DNA of 64,000 nucleotides from Flavobacterium restrictum (GTDB lineage: Bacteria; Bacteroidota; Bacteroidia; Flavobacteriales; Flavobacteriaceae): positions 62,001 through 126,000 of the forward strand of contig NZ_VJZT01000010.1 in NCBI RefSeq assembly GCF_007097245.1, written 5' to 3'. Each line of letters starts with the position of its first letter. Position 1 is the first letter of the stretch. The notes beneath the pieces were generated by a model that saw only the letters and a program-made list of their open reading frames with translations, made no database searches and was not told the DNA's origin. The position numbers and the translations under genes were made by a program. This document shows positions 35,228-44,057 of this stretch, piece after piece.

Positions 35228-36388
35228 ATGAAAATACTACTTCTCGGCTCCGGCGAATTAGGAAAAGAATTTACAATCGCAGCCCAACGCATCGGGCAAA
35301 CCATAATTGCAGTAGACAATTATGAAAACGCACCTGCAATGCAAGTAGCTCAAGGTTTTGAAGTCATCAATATGCTAGATGGCGAGGCATTAGACCGCAT
35401 TGTTGCCAAACACCAACCCGATTTTATCGTTCCCGAAATAGAAGCCATTCGCACCGAACGTTTTTATGATTACGAAAAACAAGGCATTACTGTAGTTCCA
35501 TCTGCAAAAGCCGCCAACTTTACTATGAACCGTAAAGCCATTCGGGATTTGGTTGCCAAAGAACTCGGACTAAAAATAGCCAATTACCGTTACGCCACCA
35601 CCGCCGAAGAATTAACAAAAGCTGTTGCAGAAGTTGGTATTCCCTGTGTAGTAAAACCTTTGATGTCTTCTTCAGGAAAAGGACAATCGACTATCAAAAC
35701 TCCCGAAGACATTCTAAAAGCGTGGCATTATGCCGTTGAAGGTTCACGTGGCGATGTGATCGAAGTTATTGTAGAAGCATTTGTCAAATTCAATTCCGAA
35801 ATTACTTTATTGACCGTTACTCAAAATAATAATCCTACTCTTTTCTGTGCACCAATTGGTCACCGTCAAGAACGTGGCGATTATCAAGAAAGCTGGCAAC
35901 CCGCACTGATTTCCGACAAAGACTTATACGAAGCGCAGGATATGGCCGAAAAAGTAACCGAAGCCTTGGGTGGCGCAGGACTTTTTGGAGTCGAATTTTT
36001 CCTTGCCGATGATGGCGTTTATTTCTCTGAATTATCTCCAAGACCTCACGATACCGGAATGGTGACTTTGGCAGGAACACAAAACTTCAACGAATTCGAA
36101 TTGCATTTGCGAGCGATATTGAGCTTGCCTATTTTCGAAATCACTCTAGAAAAAGTAGCTGCGAGTGCTGTTATTCTAGCCTCGGAAAACTCTACAAATC
36201 CAACATTCACGGGAATAGGAGAAATTGCTGCTTTACCCAAAACCGATTTCAGAATCTTCGGAAAACCAAGTTCGCGCCCCTATCGTCGCATGGGAGTCGC
36301 ATTAGTCAACGACAGTCTCGGAACTCCTTTGGAGGAAGTTATCGAAAAAGCTAAAAATGCTGCTGCATTGGTACAAATCAATTATTAA
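35228..36388 (+). CDS. purT: Formate-dependent phosphoribosylglycinamide formyltransferase
   Basis: PurT makes formyl-GAR in purine synthesis from GAR, formate and ATP, without folate. The 386-residue ATP-grasp protein starts [19 protein letters not shown], has FIVPEIEAI and the phosphate loop [13 protein letters not shown], and the metal/ATP site [27 protein letters not shown]. All three ATP-grasp domains are complete. It lies 23 bp after the putAbiC-like gene but is of a different composition, so co-function is not implied. It is followed by a long nested palindrome. Confidence 0.96.
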   Translation: MKILLLGSGELGKEFTIAAQRIGQTIIAVDNYENAPAMQVAQGFEVINMLDGEALDRIVAKHQPDFIVPEIEAIRTERFYDYEKQGITVVPSAKAANFTMNRKAIRDLVAKELGLKIANYRYATTAEELTKAVAEVGIPCVVKPLMSSSGKGQSTIKTPEDILKAWHYAVEGSRGDVIEVIVEAFVKFNSEITLLTVTQNNNPTLFCAPIGHRQERGDYQESWQPALISDKDLYEAQDMAEKVTEALGGAGLFGVEFFLADDGVYFSELSPRPHDTGMVTLAGTQNFNEFELHLRAILSLPIFEITLEKVAASAVILASENSTNPTFTGIGEIAALPKTDFRIFGKPSSRPYRRMGVALVNDSLGTPLEEVIEKAKNAAALVQINY

Positions 36389-36458
36389 AAAGATTTCACA
36401 TGGATTATAAAGGCATGAATTCGATTTTACAATACTGATTTTCAATTCTGTTTATACT

Positions 36459-36538
36459 CCTGCAAGGTCTTTTTCAGACCTTGTAGGTATGTTATTTAAA
36501 ACTAAAACACCTACAAGGTCTGAAAAAGACCTTGCAGG
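36459..36538 (+). repeat. Nested palindrome with two 30-bp arms
   Basis: 36459-36488 and 36509-36538 are a perfect 30-bp inverted repeat separated by 20 bp. Each arm itself contains a hairpin, AAGGTCT-TTTTC-AGACCTT type. The architecture is the same as that of the hairpins in element A, although the sequence is different. It sits between purT and the Crp/Fnr gene. Confidence 0.9.
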
Positions 36539-36587
36539 AAAACAAAATAACAATCGAATTCTCGTAATTTGTGGTCAAATAAAAACA

Positions 36588-37163
36588 ATGCCTCAAATAA
36601 TAGACAATCTCTCCAAGCATATTGCGCTGACTCCCCAAGAGCAGGAACTTTTTTTGTCTAAAACTGAAATCCGCCATTACAAAGCCAAAACCATTTTGCT
36701 CCATGCTGGCGAAGTGTGTAAAACTTCGTATTTTGTAAATTCGGGTGTTTTGCGGAGTTTTAACATCAATGACAATATAGTAGAACACGTTTTGAGTTTT
36801 GCGTGTAGTGGCTGGTGGATTGGGGATATGTACAGTTTGCTTTCGCAAAAGCCAGGAAACCTTTTTATACAAGTCCTAGAAGATGCCGAAATTGTTTTGT
36901 TATCTAAAGAAAATCAGGAAATCCTGTACCAAGAAATTCCCAAATTGGAACGCTTTTTTAGGATTTTGACCGAAAATTCGTTGGTAGCCCATCAGGAGCG
37001 TTTGATGGATAATTTGAGTCTTTCGGCGGAGGAACGGTTTGAGAAATTTTGCAAAAAAAATCCAGATTTAATCCAGAAAGTGTCTCAAAAACAAATTGCC
37101 TCCTATTTAGGAGTAACCCCCGAATTTTTCAGTAAAATGAAAAGTAAGCTTTTAAGGAAGTGA
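36588..37163 (+). CDS. Crp/Fnr family transcriptional regulator
   Basis: The 191-residue protein has an N-terminal cyclic-nucleotide-binding-like beta-roll (about 20-125: ILLHAGEVCKTSYFVNSGVLRSF) and a C-terminal helix-turn-helix at KQIASYLGVTPEFFSKMKSK. The key arginine of the cAMP pocket is not obvious, and no iron-sulfur cysteine cluster is seen, so the effector is unknown. ATG at 36588 is chosen because a longer reading from 36489 would translate the nested palindrome. The downstream pirin gene on the same strand is a possible target. Confidence 0.9.
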   Translation: MPQIIDNLSKHIALTPQEQELFLSKTEIRHYKAKTILLHAGEVCKTSYFVNSGVLRSFNINDNIVEHVLSFACSGWWIGDMYSLLSQKPGNLFIQVLEDAEIVLLSKENQEILYQEIPKLERFFRILTENSLVAHQERLMDNLSLSAEERFEKFCKKNPDLIQKVSQKQIASYLGVTPEFFSKMKSKLLRK

Positions 37164-37165
37164 TC

Positions 37166-37238
37166 AGTGGTTAGTATTAAGTAAACAGTCTCATGAAAAC
37201 AGACAGTTTTGTCACTAAATTACTGAACACTGACCACT
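37166..37238 (+). repeat. Inverted word repeat between crp-like and pirin genes
   Basis: AGTGGTTAGT (37166-37175) is complementary to ACTGACCACT (37229-37238) with one G-T pair. Related words (GTAAACAGT, ACAGTTTTGT, TTACTGAACA) fill the gap between the arms. It may end transcription of the Crp/Fnr gene. Confidence 0.5.
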
Positions 37239-37317
37239 ATTTTCTTAATCTACATTAAGTACCTTTTGCTTACTTCCATCGTAAATTTGTGTAACAATAA
37301 TCACTAAAAATTTTATT

Positions 37318-38034
37318 ATGGCAACTACAGTTTTACACAAAGCAGCTACAAGAGGACACGCAGATCACGGATGGTTAAACGCGTATCACAGTTTTAGTTT
37401 TGCCAGTTGGTACAATCCGGATAGAGTGCAGTTTGGGATGTTACGTGTTTTAAACGACGATACCGTTTCTGGCGGAATGGGTTTTGGCACGCATCCACAC
37501 GACAATATGGAAATTATTACCATTCCCTTAGAGGGTGATTTGGCGCACAAAGACAGCATGGGAAATGAATCGACTATAAAAACAGGCGATGTGCAAGTAA
37601 TGAGTGCTGGAACGGGAATTCAACACAGTGAGTTTAATCCAAATGCAGATCAACGTACTAAATTATTTCAGATTTGGTTGTTTCCAAAAGTGAGAAACGT
37701 AACCCCTCGTTATCAACAAATTACATTAGATACAGCAGAACAAAAAAATAATTTTGCTCAAATACTATCGCCAAATCCTGATGATGCTGGCGTTTGGATT
37801 CATCAAGATGCTTGGTTTTATTTAGCTGATTTTAGCGCTGGATTTACCAAACAATATGAATTGAAAAAAGGAGGAAACGGAATGTATGTTTTCGTGATTT
37901 CAGGAACAATTACCGTTGACGGTCAGGAATTAGAAACTCGTGATGGTCTGGGAATTACTGATTTTAAAACCTTGGATTTCAAAGCATCAACCGATGCGAA
38001 ATTTTTATTAATGGAAATTCCAATGGCACAGTAA
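37318..38034 (+). CDS. Pirin family protein
   Basis: The 238-residue bicupin shows the metal-binding motif GFGTHPHDNMEIITI (two His and a Glu ligand) and the second His-Glu site in GTGIQHSEFN, as in bacterial pirins with quercetin 2,3-dioxygenase activity (YhhW-type). It starts MATTVLHKAATRGHADHGWLNAYHSFSFASWY-like, the usual pirin N-terminal. It is cytoplasmic. Biological role in Bacteroidota is unclear; stress-related control is often proposed. Confidence 0.93.
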   Translation: MATTVLHKAATRGHADHGWLNAYHSFSFASWYNPDRVQFGMLRVLNDDTVSGGMGFGTHPHDNMEIITIPLEGDLAHKDSMGNESTIKTGDVQVMSAGTGIQHSEFNPNADQRTKLFQIWLFPKVRNVTPRYQQITLDTAEQKNNFAQILSPNPDDAGVWIHQDAWFYLADFSAGFTKQYELKKGGNGMYVFVISGTITVDGQELETRDGLGITDFKTLDFKASTDAKFLLMEIPMAQ

Positions 38035-38078
38035 TAACGAATATAGTTTAATATAAATCCTATTGAAACCCTAGAATT

Positions 38079-38651
38079 CTAGCTTTTCGATAGGATTTTC
38101 TCGTTTAATTTACGGATTACTCGAGCTGGATTTCCAACTGCCAAGGAGTTTTCGGGAATGTCTTTGGTCACCACTGATCCTGCACCAATTACGCAACCCG
38201 CACCAATAGTAACTCCCGGACAAATAACGGAATTTCCTCCTATCCAGCAATCATTGCCTATAGTTACGGGCTTGGAGAACTCAACCGTTCGTCTTTCTAG
38301 CGCATCAAGCGGATGTGTTGCTGTGTAAATATGCACACCAGGCGCAAAGAAAACATTATTTCCGATGGTTACTTTCATAGTATCGAGAACCACACAATTG
38401 ACATTGAAATATACATTCTCTCCGGAATGAATGTTATACCCATAATCACAATGAAATGGCGGTTCTATGTACAAACGCTTGTGCGAATTGGGGAGTAATT
38501 CTCTTAAAATAGCACGTGATTTTCCGTTCATCAAATACTCGGTAACGTTGAGTTTGTGAAGCAATTTTTTGGCTTTGTTGCGTTCCTCGGCAAGTTGTTT
38601 GTCATTGGCAAAGTAAATTTCGCCCAAAAGCATTTTCTCTTTTTCAGTCAT
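38079..38651 (-). CDS. Sugar O-acetyltransferase (maltose/galactoside acetyltransferase family)
   Basis: The 190-residue protein is a left-handed beta-helix acetyltransferase that uses acetyl-CoA. Evidence is the N-terminal Mac domain (EKMLLGEIYFANDKQLAEER), repeated hexapeptides (VTIGNNVFFAPGVHIYTATHP with the catalytic His, WIGGNSVICPGVTIGAGCVIGAGSVV), and the C-terminal NPARVIRKL. Full length and all motifs are present. It faces the pirin gene tail to tail. Acceptor sugar is unknown. Confidence 0.93.
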   Translation of the reverse strand: MTEKEKMLLGEIYFANDKQLAEERNKAKKLLHKLNVTEYLMNGKSRAILRELLPNSHKRLYIEPPFHCDYGYNIHSGENVYFNVNCVVLDTMKVTIGNNVFFAPGVHIYTATHPLDALERRTVEFSKPVTIGNDCWIGGNSVICPGVTIGAGCVIGAGSVVTKDIPENSLAVGNPARVIRKLNEKILSKS

Positions 38652-38953
38652 TTTTTACAATTTTTAAGGAGTTCAAACCGAGTAGTAAATGTATTAAAAT
38701 AGTGGTACTTTTAAGTAACAATCATCGTATGATGACGTGTCTTAAAAATTAGACAAAATGGAGTAATGGATTGATTTTGAATTATTATTGACACTATTGC
38801 TTCTTTTGACTTTACGACATTAAAACTTTCGACTTACTTATAAGCAAAGAAAGTAAAGTTTAAAATAGCATTATCTCAAAAAATACTATTTTTGCATCCG
38901 GATTGAAATCCATTTTCAATCCTTTACAACCGTTCAATCTTTAAATTAAAAAT
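38652..38953. other. Intergenic region with dispersed repeat and fabD leader
   Basis: This 302-bp divergent gap contains dispersed repeat D copy 2 (38712-38842) and, nearer fabD, TATTTTTG at 38887-38894 that matches the -7 promoter box without a clear TTG box upstream. No open frame is supported. Confidence 0.6.
38712..38842 (+). repeat. Dispersed intergenic repeat D, copy 2
   Basis: It matches 11226-11352 in the same orientation, with nearly identical ends (TAAGTAACAATC / CGTATGATGACGT and TTTACGACATTAAAACTTTC) and a diverged middle. Like copy 1 it lies in a gap between unrelated genes. Confidence 0.85.
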
Positions 38954-39826
38954 ATGAAAGCATACGTATTTCCGGGTCAAGGCGCACAATTTACAGGAAT
39001 GGGAAAAGAGTTATACGAAAACTCCGCATTAGCAAGAGAGTTATTCGAAAAAGCAAATGAAATTTTAGGTTTTCGCATTACAGATATCATGTTCGAAGGC
39101 ACTGCCGAAGAGTTGAAAGAAACCAAAGTGACCCAACCAGCGGTTTTCTTGCATTCGGTTATTTTGGCGAAAACGTTAGAAAATTTTCATCCTGAAATGG
39201 TAGCGGGACATTCCTTGGGTGAATTCTCGGCATTGGTTGCTAATGGTACTTTGTCATTTGAAGATGGATTACAATTGGTTTCAAAACGAGCTTTGGCGAT
39301 GCAAAAAGCCTGCGAAATCAAACCTTCGACTATGGCGGCAGTTCTAGGATTAGCGGACAATATAGTAGAGGAAGTTTGTGCTTCTATAGACGGGATTGTA
39401 GTGGCTGCCAATTACAACTGTCCCGGACAATTAGTAATTTCAGGCGAAACAACCGCGGTAGAAAAAGCGTGCGAAGCCATGAAAGCTGCTGGTGCCAAAC
39501 GGGCGTTGTTATTGCCTGTTGGCGGTGCCTTTCACTCCCCAATGATGGAACCTGCAAGAGAAGAACTAGCCGCAGCTATTGAGGCAACGTCATTCTCCAC
39601 GCCTATTTGCCCCGTATACCAAAACGTGACAGCAAGCGCAGTTTCTGACCCAGCCGAAATCAAGAAAAACCTTATTACCCAATTGACAGCTCCTGTAAAA
39701 TGGACGCAATCTGTGCAACAAATGATTGCCGATGGAGCCACTTTGTTTACCGAAGTAGGCCCAGGCAAAGTATTAGCAGGATTAATTGGGAAAATTAATA
39801 AAGAAGCGGTTACGGCGAATGCATAA
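38954..39826 (+). CDS. fabD: Malonyl CoA-acyl carrier protein transacylase
   Basis: FabD loads malonyl groups on acyl carrier protein for fatty acid synthesis. The 290-residue protein begins KAYVFPGQGAQFTGMGKEL, has the nucleophile Ser87 in GHSLGEFSALV, an Arg in the MQKACE region, and the catalytic His in VGGAFHSPMM. It is complete and stands as a single gene facing a TonB receptor gene across a bidirectional terminator. Confidence 0.97.
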   Translation: MKAYVFPGQGAQFTGMGKELYENSALARELFEKANEILGFRITDIMFEGTAEELKETKVTQPAVFLHSVILAKTLENFHPEMVAGHSLGEFSALVANGTLSFEDGLQLVSKRALAMQKACEIKPSTMAAVLGLADNIVEEVCASIDGIVVAANYNCPGQLVISGETTAVEKACEAMKAAGAKRALLLPVGGAFHSPMMEPAREELAAAIEATSFSTPICPVYQNVTASAVSDPAEIKKNLITQLTAPVKWTQSVQQMIADGATLFTEVGPGKVLAGLIGKINKEAVTANA

Positions 39827-39877
39827 AATTTCCTGATGTGAACCATGAGGTAAACTTTGATTCGTATTCCTAAAAAC

Positions 39878-39913
39878 AAAAAGCCCTTCAATGACAAATT
39901 TGAAGGGCTTTTT
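39878..39913. terminator. Bidirectional terminator between fabD and the TonB receptor
   Basis: AAAAAGCCCTTCAA (39878-39891) pairs with 39900-39913 over an 8-nt loop, with A and T runs on both sides serving both converging genes. Confidence 0.85.
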
Positions 39914-39932
39914 GTGTTTACTAAAATAAACT

Positions 39933-42173
39933 TTATTTAATCATACCACCACCTTGTTTTACTTTTTCGGTAGAGATGTCGGTGTTTTCTTTTTCCAGTT
40001 TTAAGTTTCCAAAATTGTAGGTTAATGAAAATCGGAAGGTTCTTGAATCTTGTTTTTGATAAAATCGCGTATCCAAATTTTCGCCTGCAATCAAAGCGTT
40101 TACCTCGTTTTTGTTGAAAACATCAAAACAATGCAAGCCAATTTTCAATTTTTTGTTCATGAAATCTTTGTTGAACGAAATGTCAAATTCTTGTATTGGT
40201 TTTTCGATTTGGTAAATTTCCCAAGTCCCTTTTGGCAAAATAAAATACGAGATCGAGTTGGTAATATCCCACGGCAACATAATTTGTGCTTGTGCGCTAT
40301 AATTAGTAATTGCTTTGTTCGTGTAGGGAAAGGTATAACCGTCAATACTCGATTTGACATAATTGACATTGATGAAAATATAATTCATTTTGTCAATGGT
40401 ATTCATGCGTTTTTGGAATTCTTCTTTTCCTTTAAAAAAGTAATCTAACGGAATTGGAAACGACGCAAAGGCACTAAAAGTCTTGATTTTATCAAATTGT
40501 TGAAACGTTTGATTGCTGATTAATTCGCCCGGTTTGGCACTAAAAATAAACCGACTATCGTCCTTGGCAATGGTATAATTGGCACCTAATTGTACAAATT
40601 GAAATGCTGTAAGTTTTAGCTCAAAATTGTCGTAAAAAACAGGTTGCAAAGTCAAATTTCCGTTCGATGAATTGTATTGATTAAAATTTGAACTGTTGTT
40701 TGGGTCAATTGTATTGTAATTGGGTTGCGAGATTTTTTTGGAGTAGGAAGTACTCAAGTTTACTTGCGAAGTCAGTTCGTACAAGGCACTTATGTTGGGG
40801 AAAAAATTGGTATTTTTGTATTCAATTTTATCCGTAATGGTGCTGGCGTCCCGTTTTACATCAAAATCTTCAAAACGCAAACCTGCCGTAAAATTGAATT
40901 TTTTTATTTTTTTTCGGGCTTCGGCATAAAAAGCCAAGTTGGTTTCGTTGTAATTAAAATTAATAATTTGAGCATATTGGTTGGTGCCAAAAATAGCATT
41001 ATTAGGACTGTTAATGTTATACTTTCCTAAATCATTCACTTGTATTGAATTGAATTTTCCGCCAGTATTAATCGAGAAATCTTTTTTCCCAAAAGGGATT
41101 GCAAAATCATATTTCAGGTAATAATTCGTCAATCCAAAATCGATATTTCCGTTGTTAAAGGAGTTGCCACTTGTGGTGTTGTACCCACTGGATTCGGTCA
41201 AAGGATTTTTGCCAAAGGTGTTCAAGAAAGCGGTTACATCCAGCGTTCTTCCTATGGTATCCAATTTGGTTTTGTATTGTAAACTAAATTCGTGGTTGTT
41301 GTTTTTGTTTTTGGTTGTTCCGTTGTCTTTGTAATCAATGCCTTCGCCCAGTGTGGTTGCGTTGTATACATTTCGGTCGTTGCCAAAATTGCCGTTGTAA
41401 TTAAATAACACATTGGATTTGGTACTTACTTTATAATTTACTCCCACCCTAAAATACTGATTCCTATTGGTAGAAACGGAAAAGTTTTCTTGAAATAGGT
41501 TTTTTACTGGAGCAAATGCGGTAAAAGCTTGGCCGTTTCTAGACAAATTATCACTATCAATATAATTGAAACCTGCCATAGTTTGCCAGCTAAAATTCTT
41601 TTCCTTTCCGTTGAGTAAAATTTGCGGACTTGGTTTTTGGTATTTATTAAAATTATAGTTGATGTTAAAGCTAGCATTAATTCCCTTTAATCGTTTAGAA
41701 CTCGTGATAATATTAATTACAGAGCCACTAGAATTAGCATCAAAGGAAGCACCAGGATTGTAAATTAATTCTACTTTCTCGATAGCATTTGCCGGAAGGC
41801 TAGATAAATAATTTTGTAAATCAGTGCCACTTAACGTACTCGGTGCACCATCTACATAAATTTTCACGCTTTTGCCATTTAGTGATAAACTGCCTGTAGG
41901 AGAAGTAATTACGCCAGGTAGTTTTTTTACAGCATCGAGACTGCTACCGCTATTGAGCATTCCGTTGTCCTTTACGCTAACGGTGGTTTTGTCTGATTCA
42001 ACCTTTAAAAACTGCTTTTTGTTGCCGTAAACAGTAACTTCTTTTAGCGAATTTGCTTTTGGTTTTACAGTATCCAAGACGACTTTGGATGGGGTTTCAG
42101 GATTGTTTTTGGTTTCTTGTGCCAAGGTAAATACAGTGACAAGAAAAGTCAAAGGGATAAAATGTAATTTCAT
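39933..42173 (-). CDS. TonB-dependent receptor (outer membrane beta-barrel family)
   Basis: This 746-residue protein imports a ligand across the outer membrane with TonB energy. It has a signal peptide (about 1-18), a short linker with a VTVYGNK TonB-box-like motif, a plug domain (LDAVKKLPGVITSPTGSLSL to GSVINIITS, about 75-155) and a large barrel of the OMP_b-brl_3 type. No CarboxypepD_reg domain is evident at the N-terminus. No SusD partner is adjacent, so it is not part of a classic polysaccharide locus. Ligand unknown; siderophore or peptide uptake is possible. Confidence 0.9.
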   Translation of the reverse strand: MKLHFIPLTFLVTVFTLAQETKNNPETPSKVVLDTVKPKANSLKEVTVYGNKKQFLKVESDKTTVSVKDNGMLNSGSSLDAVKKLPGVITSPTGSLSLNGKSVKIYVDGAPSTLSGTDLQNYLSSLPANAIEKVELIYNPGASFDANSSGSVINIITSSKRLKGINASFNINYNFNKYQKPSPQILLNGKEKNFSWQTMAGFNYIDSDNLSRNGQAFTAFAPVKNLFQENFSVSTNRNQYFRVGVNYKVSTKSNVLFNYNGNFGNDRNVYNATTLGEGIDYKDNGTTKNKNNNHEFSLQYKTKLDTIGRTLDVTAFLNTFGKNPLTESSGYNTTSGNSFNNGNIDFGLTNYYLKYDFAIPFGKKDFSINTGGKFNSIQVNDLGKYNINSPNNAIFGTNQYAQIINFNYNETNLAFYAEARKKIKKFNFTAGLRFEDFDVKRDASTITDKIEYKNTNFFPNISALYELTSQVNLSTSYSKKISQPNYNTIDPNNSSNFNQYNSSNGNLTLQPVFYDNFELKLTAFQFVQLGANYTIAKDDSRFIFSAKPGELISNQTFQQFDKIKTFSAFASFPIPLDYFFKGKEEFQKRMNTIDKMNYIFINVNYVKSSIDGYTFPYTNKAITNYSAQAQIMLPWDITNSISYFILPKGTWEIYQIEKPIQEFDISFNKDFMNKKLKIGLHCFDVFNKNEVNALIAGENLDTRFYQKQDSRTFRFSLTYNFGNLKLEKENTDISTEKVKQGGGMIK

Positions 42174-42246
42174 AAGTTGATTGATTTTGATTGATTACCT
42201 ACAAGACTTTCAAAATCAAAAAATGTTACAACTACTGTTAAAAAAA

Positions 42247-42381
42247 TTAAGAAATTTTAGTATAATGCCGTACAATAGTCGCTTGAACACAACGTTTTCC
42301 GTTACTTCCACCACAAATTCTCCCCGAGGTAGAACAAGAAGTGATCAGGATTAAAAGTAGGAGTAGGGATAGTTTTTTCAA
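42247..42381 (-). CDS. Small lipoprotein (44 residues), TTG start
   Basis: A short open frame on the minus strand starts with TTG at 42381, eleven bases beyond the GH3-family stop, and encodes 44 residues. The N-terminus is MKKLSLLLLLILITSC, an excellent lipoprotein signal with the lipobox cysteine at residue 16. The mature peptide (STSGRICGGSNGKRCVQAT and a short tail) has two more cysteines that could form a disulfide. There is no in-frame ATG upstream. I do not recognise a family. The signal sequence is too well formed to be chance. Confidence 0.65.
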   Translation of the reverse strand: MKKLSLLLLLILITSCSTSGRICGGSNGKRCVQATIVRHYTKIS

Positions 42382-42391
42382 TTTGAATGAA

Positions 42392-43900
42392 TTACATGTT
42401 TTTTAGTTGTTCTAGATAATCTCGTTGATTGGATAATCTCGGGATTTTATGTTGCCCGCCCAATTTATCTCGTTCTTTGAGCCAATCATAAAATAAATTT
42501 TCACGAGCGATATTTATTATCAAAGGGTTCAAAGTCATGTTATTGTGTCGTTTTGCTTCGTAATCCGAGTTTAAGGATTGTAGGGTCTCGTCGAGTACTT
42601 TATGAAAAAGGCCTATGTCGGCAGGTTTTTTCTTGAACTCAATCATCCATTCGTGGGCTCCTTTTTCCTTTTCTTTCATAAAAACTGGCGCAACGGTATA
42701 ATCGACGACTTCGGTTTGGGTTATTTTGCAGGCTTTGGCAATGGCCTGATCGGTATTTTCAACCATTAATTCCTCACCAAATACGTTGATGTGGTGTTTC
42801 GTTCTTCCTGTAACTCGAATTCGATATGGATTTAAGGAGGTAAAACGCACTGTATCACCAATTAAATAGCGCCATAATCCAGAATTAGTGGTAATTACCA
42901 AAGCATAGTTTTTGAAAAGCACCACATCTGCCAGGCGAATGGTTTCTTGCTCTGGAGTGCCAAAAGTGTCCATGGGAATAAATTCATAGAAAATCCCGTA
43001 ATCCAACATCAAAAGTAAATCACTGGAATTATTCAAATCCTGAATGGCAAAAAAACCTTCGGAAGCATTGTATATTTCGTAATATTTGAATTCTTTTTTG
43101 GGAAGTATTTTTTGGTACTGCTCTCGATAGGGTTCAAAATTTACGCCACCGTGAAAATAAACTTCCAAGTTGGGCCAGACTTCCAGCAAATTTCCTTTTC
43201 CAGTCTCTTCTAGAACTTTGTTCATCAAGACCAACATCCATGATGGAACGCCAGCAAAACTGGTTACATTTTCATTTTTGGTTTCGTTTATAATGGCTGC
43301 AATTTTGGTTTCCCAATTACTCATTAAGGAGGTTTTGCTACTTGGCGTACTACTAAATTCGGCCCAAATAGGCATATTTTCAATCAAAATAGCTGATAAA
43401 TCCCCAAAAAAACTATTCTTGTCTTCGTAAATTTGGGAGCTTCCGCCTAACCGCAAACTTTTTCCTAAAAACATTTCAGAATCTTCGTTGTTGTTCAAAT
43501 ACATGCACAACAAATCTTTGCTGCCTTTGTAATGGCAATCGTCTAATGCTTCGTAACTTACGGGAATGAATTTGCTTTTGGCATTAGTTGTACCGCTGGA
43601 TTTTGCAAACCATTTGATAGGCGTTTCCCAAAAAACATTTTGCTCGCCTTGCCTCGTACGTTCAATCATGGGTTGCAATTCTTCATACGTCGAAATGGGA
43701 ATCCTTTTGGCAAAAGTGGCATAGGAATGTATCGATTCATAATCATATTGCTTTCCAACTACTGTGTTTTCCGAGGCTCGAATGAGATTCAGCAACAATT
43801 CTTCCTGAACTTCATTTGGGTATTTTATAAAAAGTTCAATTTGATGAATTCGCTGTTTAAGAACCCAAGAAGCAAAAGAATTTAGTATTGGTAAAGGCAT
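42392..43900 (-). CDS. GH3 auxin-responsive promoter family protein (acyl-adenylating)
   Basis: This 502-residue protein belongs to the GH3 family of the adenylate-forming superfamily, named after plant enzymes that attach amino acids to jasmonate and auxin. Visible motifs are FAKSSGTTNAKSKFIPV (the phosphate-binding loop), YNASEGFFAIQ, and TNSGLWRYLIGDTVRF with the GD of the hinge. Bacterial GH3 proteins are common in Bacteroidota but have no agreed function; acyl-acid amido synthesis is the family-based guess. A small lipoprotein gene follows in the same direction. Confidence 0.9.
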   Translation of the reverse strand: MPLPILNSFASWVLKQRIHQIELFIKYPNEVQEELLLNLIRASENTVVGKQYDYESIHSYATFAKRIPISTYEELQPMIERTRQGEQNVFWETPIKWFAKSSGTTNAKSKFIPVSYEALDDCHYKGSKDLLCMYLNNNEDSEMFLGKSLRLGGSSQIYEDKNSFFGDLSAILIENMPIWAEFSSTPSSKTSLMSNWETKIAAIINETKNENVTSFAGVPSWMLVLMNKVLEETGKGNLLEVWPNLEVYFHGGVNFEPYREQYQKILPKKEFKYYEIYNASEGFFAIQDLNNSSDLLLMLDYGIFYEFIPMDTFGTPEQETIRLADVVLFKNYALVITTNSGLWRYLIGDTVRFTSLNPYRIRVTGRTKHHINVFGEELMVENTDQAIAKACKITQTEVVDYTVAPVFMKEKEKGAHEWMIEFKKKPADIGLFHKVLDETLQSLNSDYEAKRHNNMTLNPLIINIARENLFYDWLKERDKLGGQHKIPRLSNQRDYLEQLKNM

Positions 43901-43902
43901 TC

Positions 43903-44053
43903 AGATTTTAGATTTAGGAATTAGGATTTTAGATTTGTAAAACGAGGAACAAATACTAACTTTACATCGTTATCAAAAATAGTATTTTTTTTTAAAGTTA
44001 TGGAAATTTCCAATTTCTATTTCCAATTTTAAAAAAATCTAAAATCTAAAATC
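43903..44053. repeat. Short word repeats in a divergent promoter gap
   Basis: AGATTTTAGATTT occurs at 43903-43915 and, with one change, at 43924-43936. Its reverse complement recurs in tandem at 44035-44053. The words flank the gap between the GH3 gene and the DUF2797 gene, each near a start codon. Confidence 0.6.
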
Positions 44054-44057
44054 AAAA

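Noticed and set aside
36489..36587. An N-terminal extension of the Crp/Fnr gene
   Set aside because: It would translate the spacer and second arm of the nested palindrome; ATG at 36588 starts the conserved protein.
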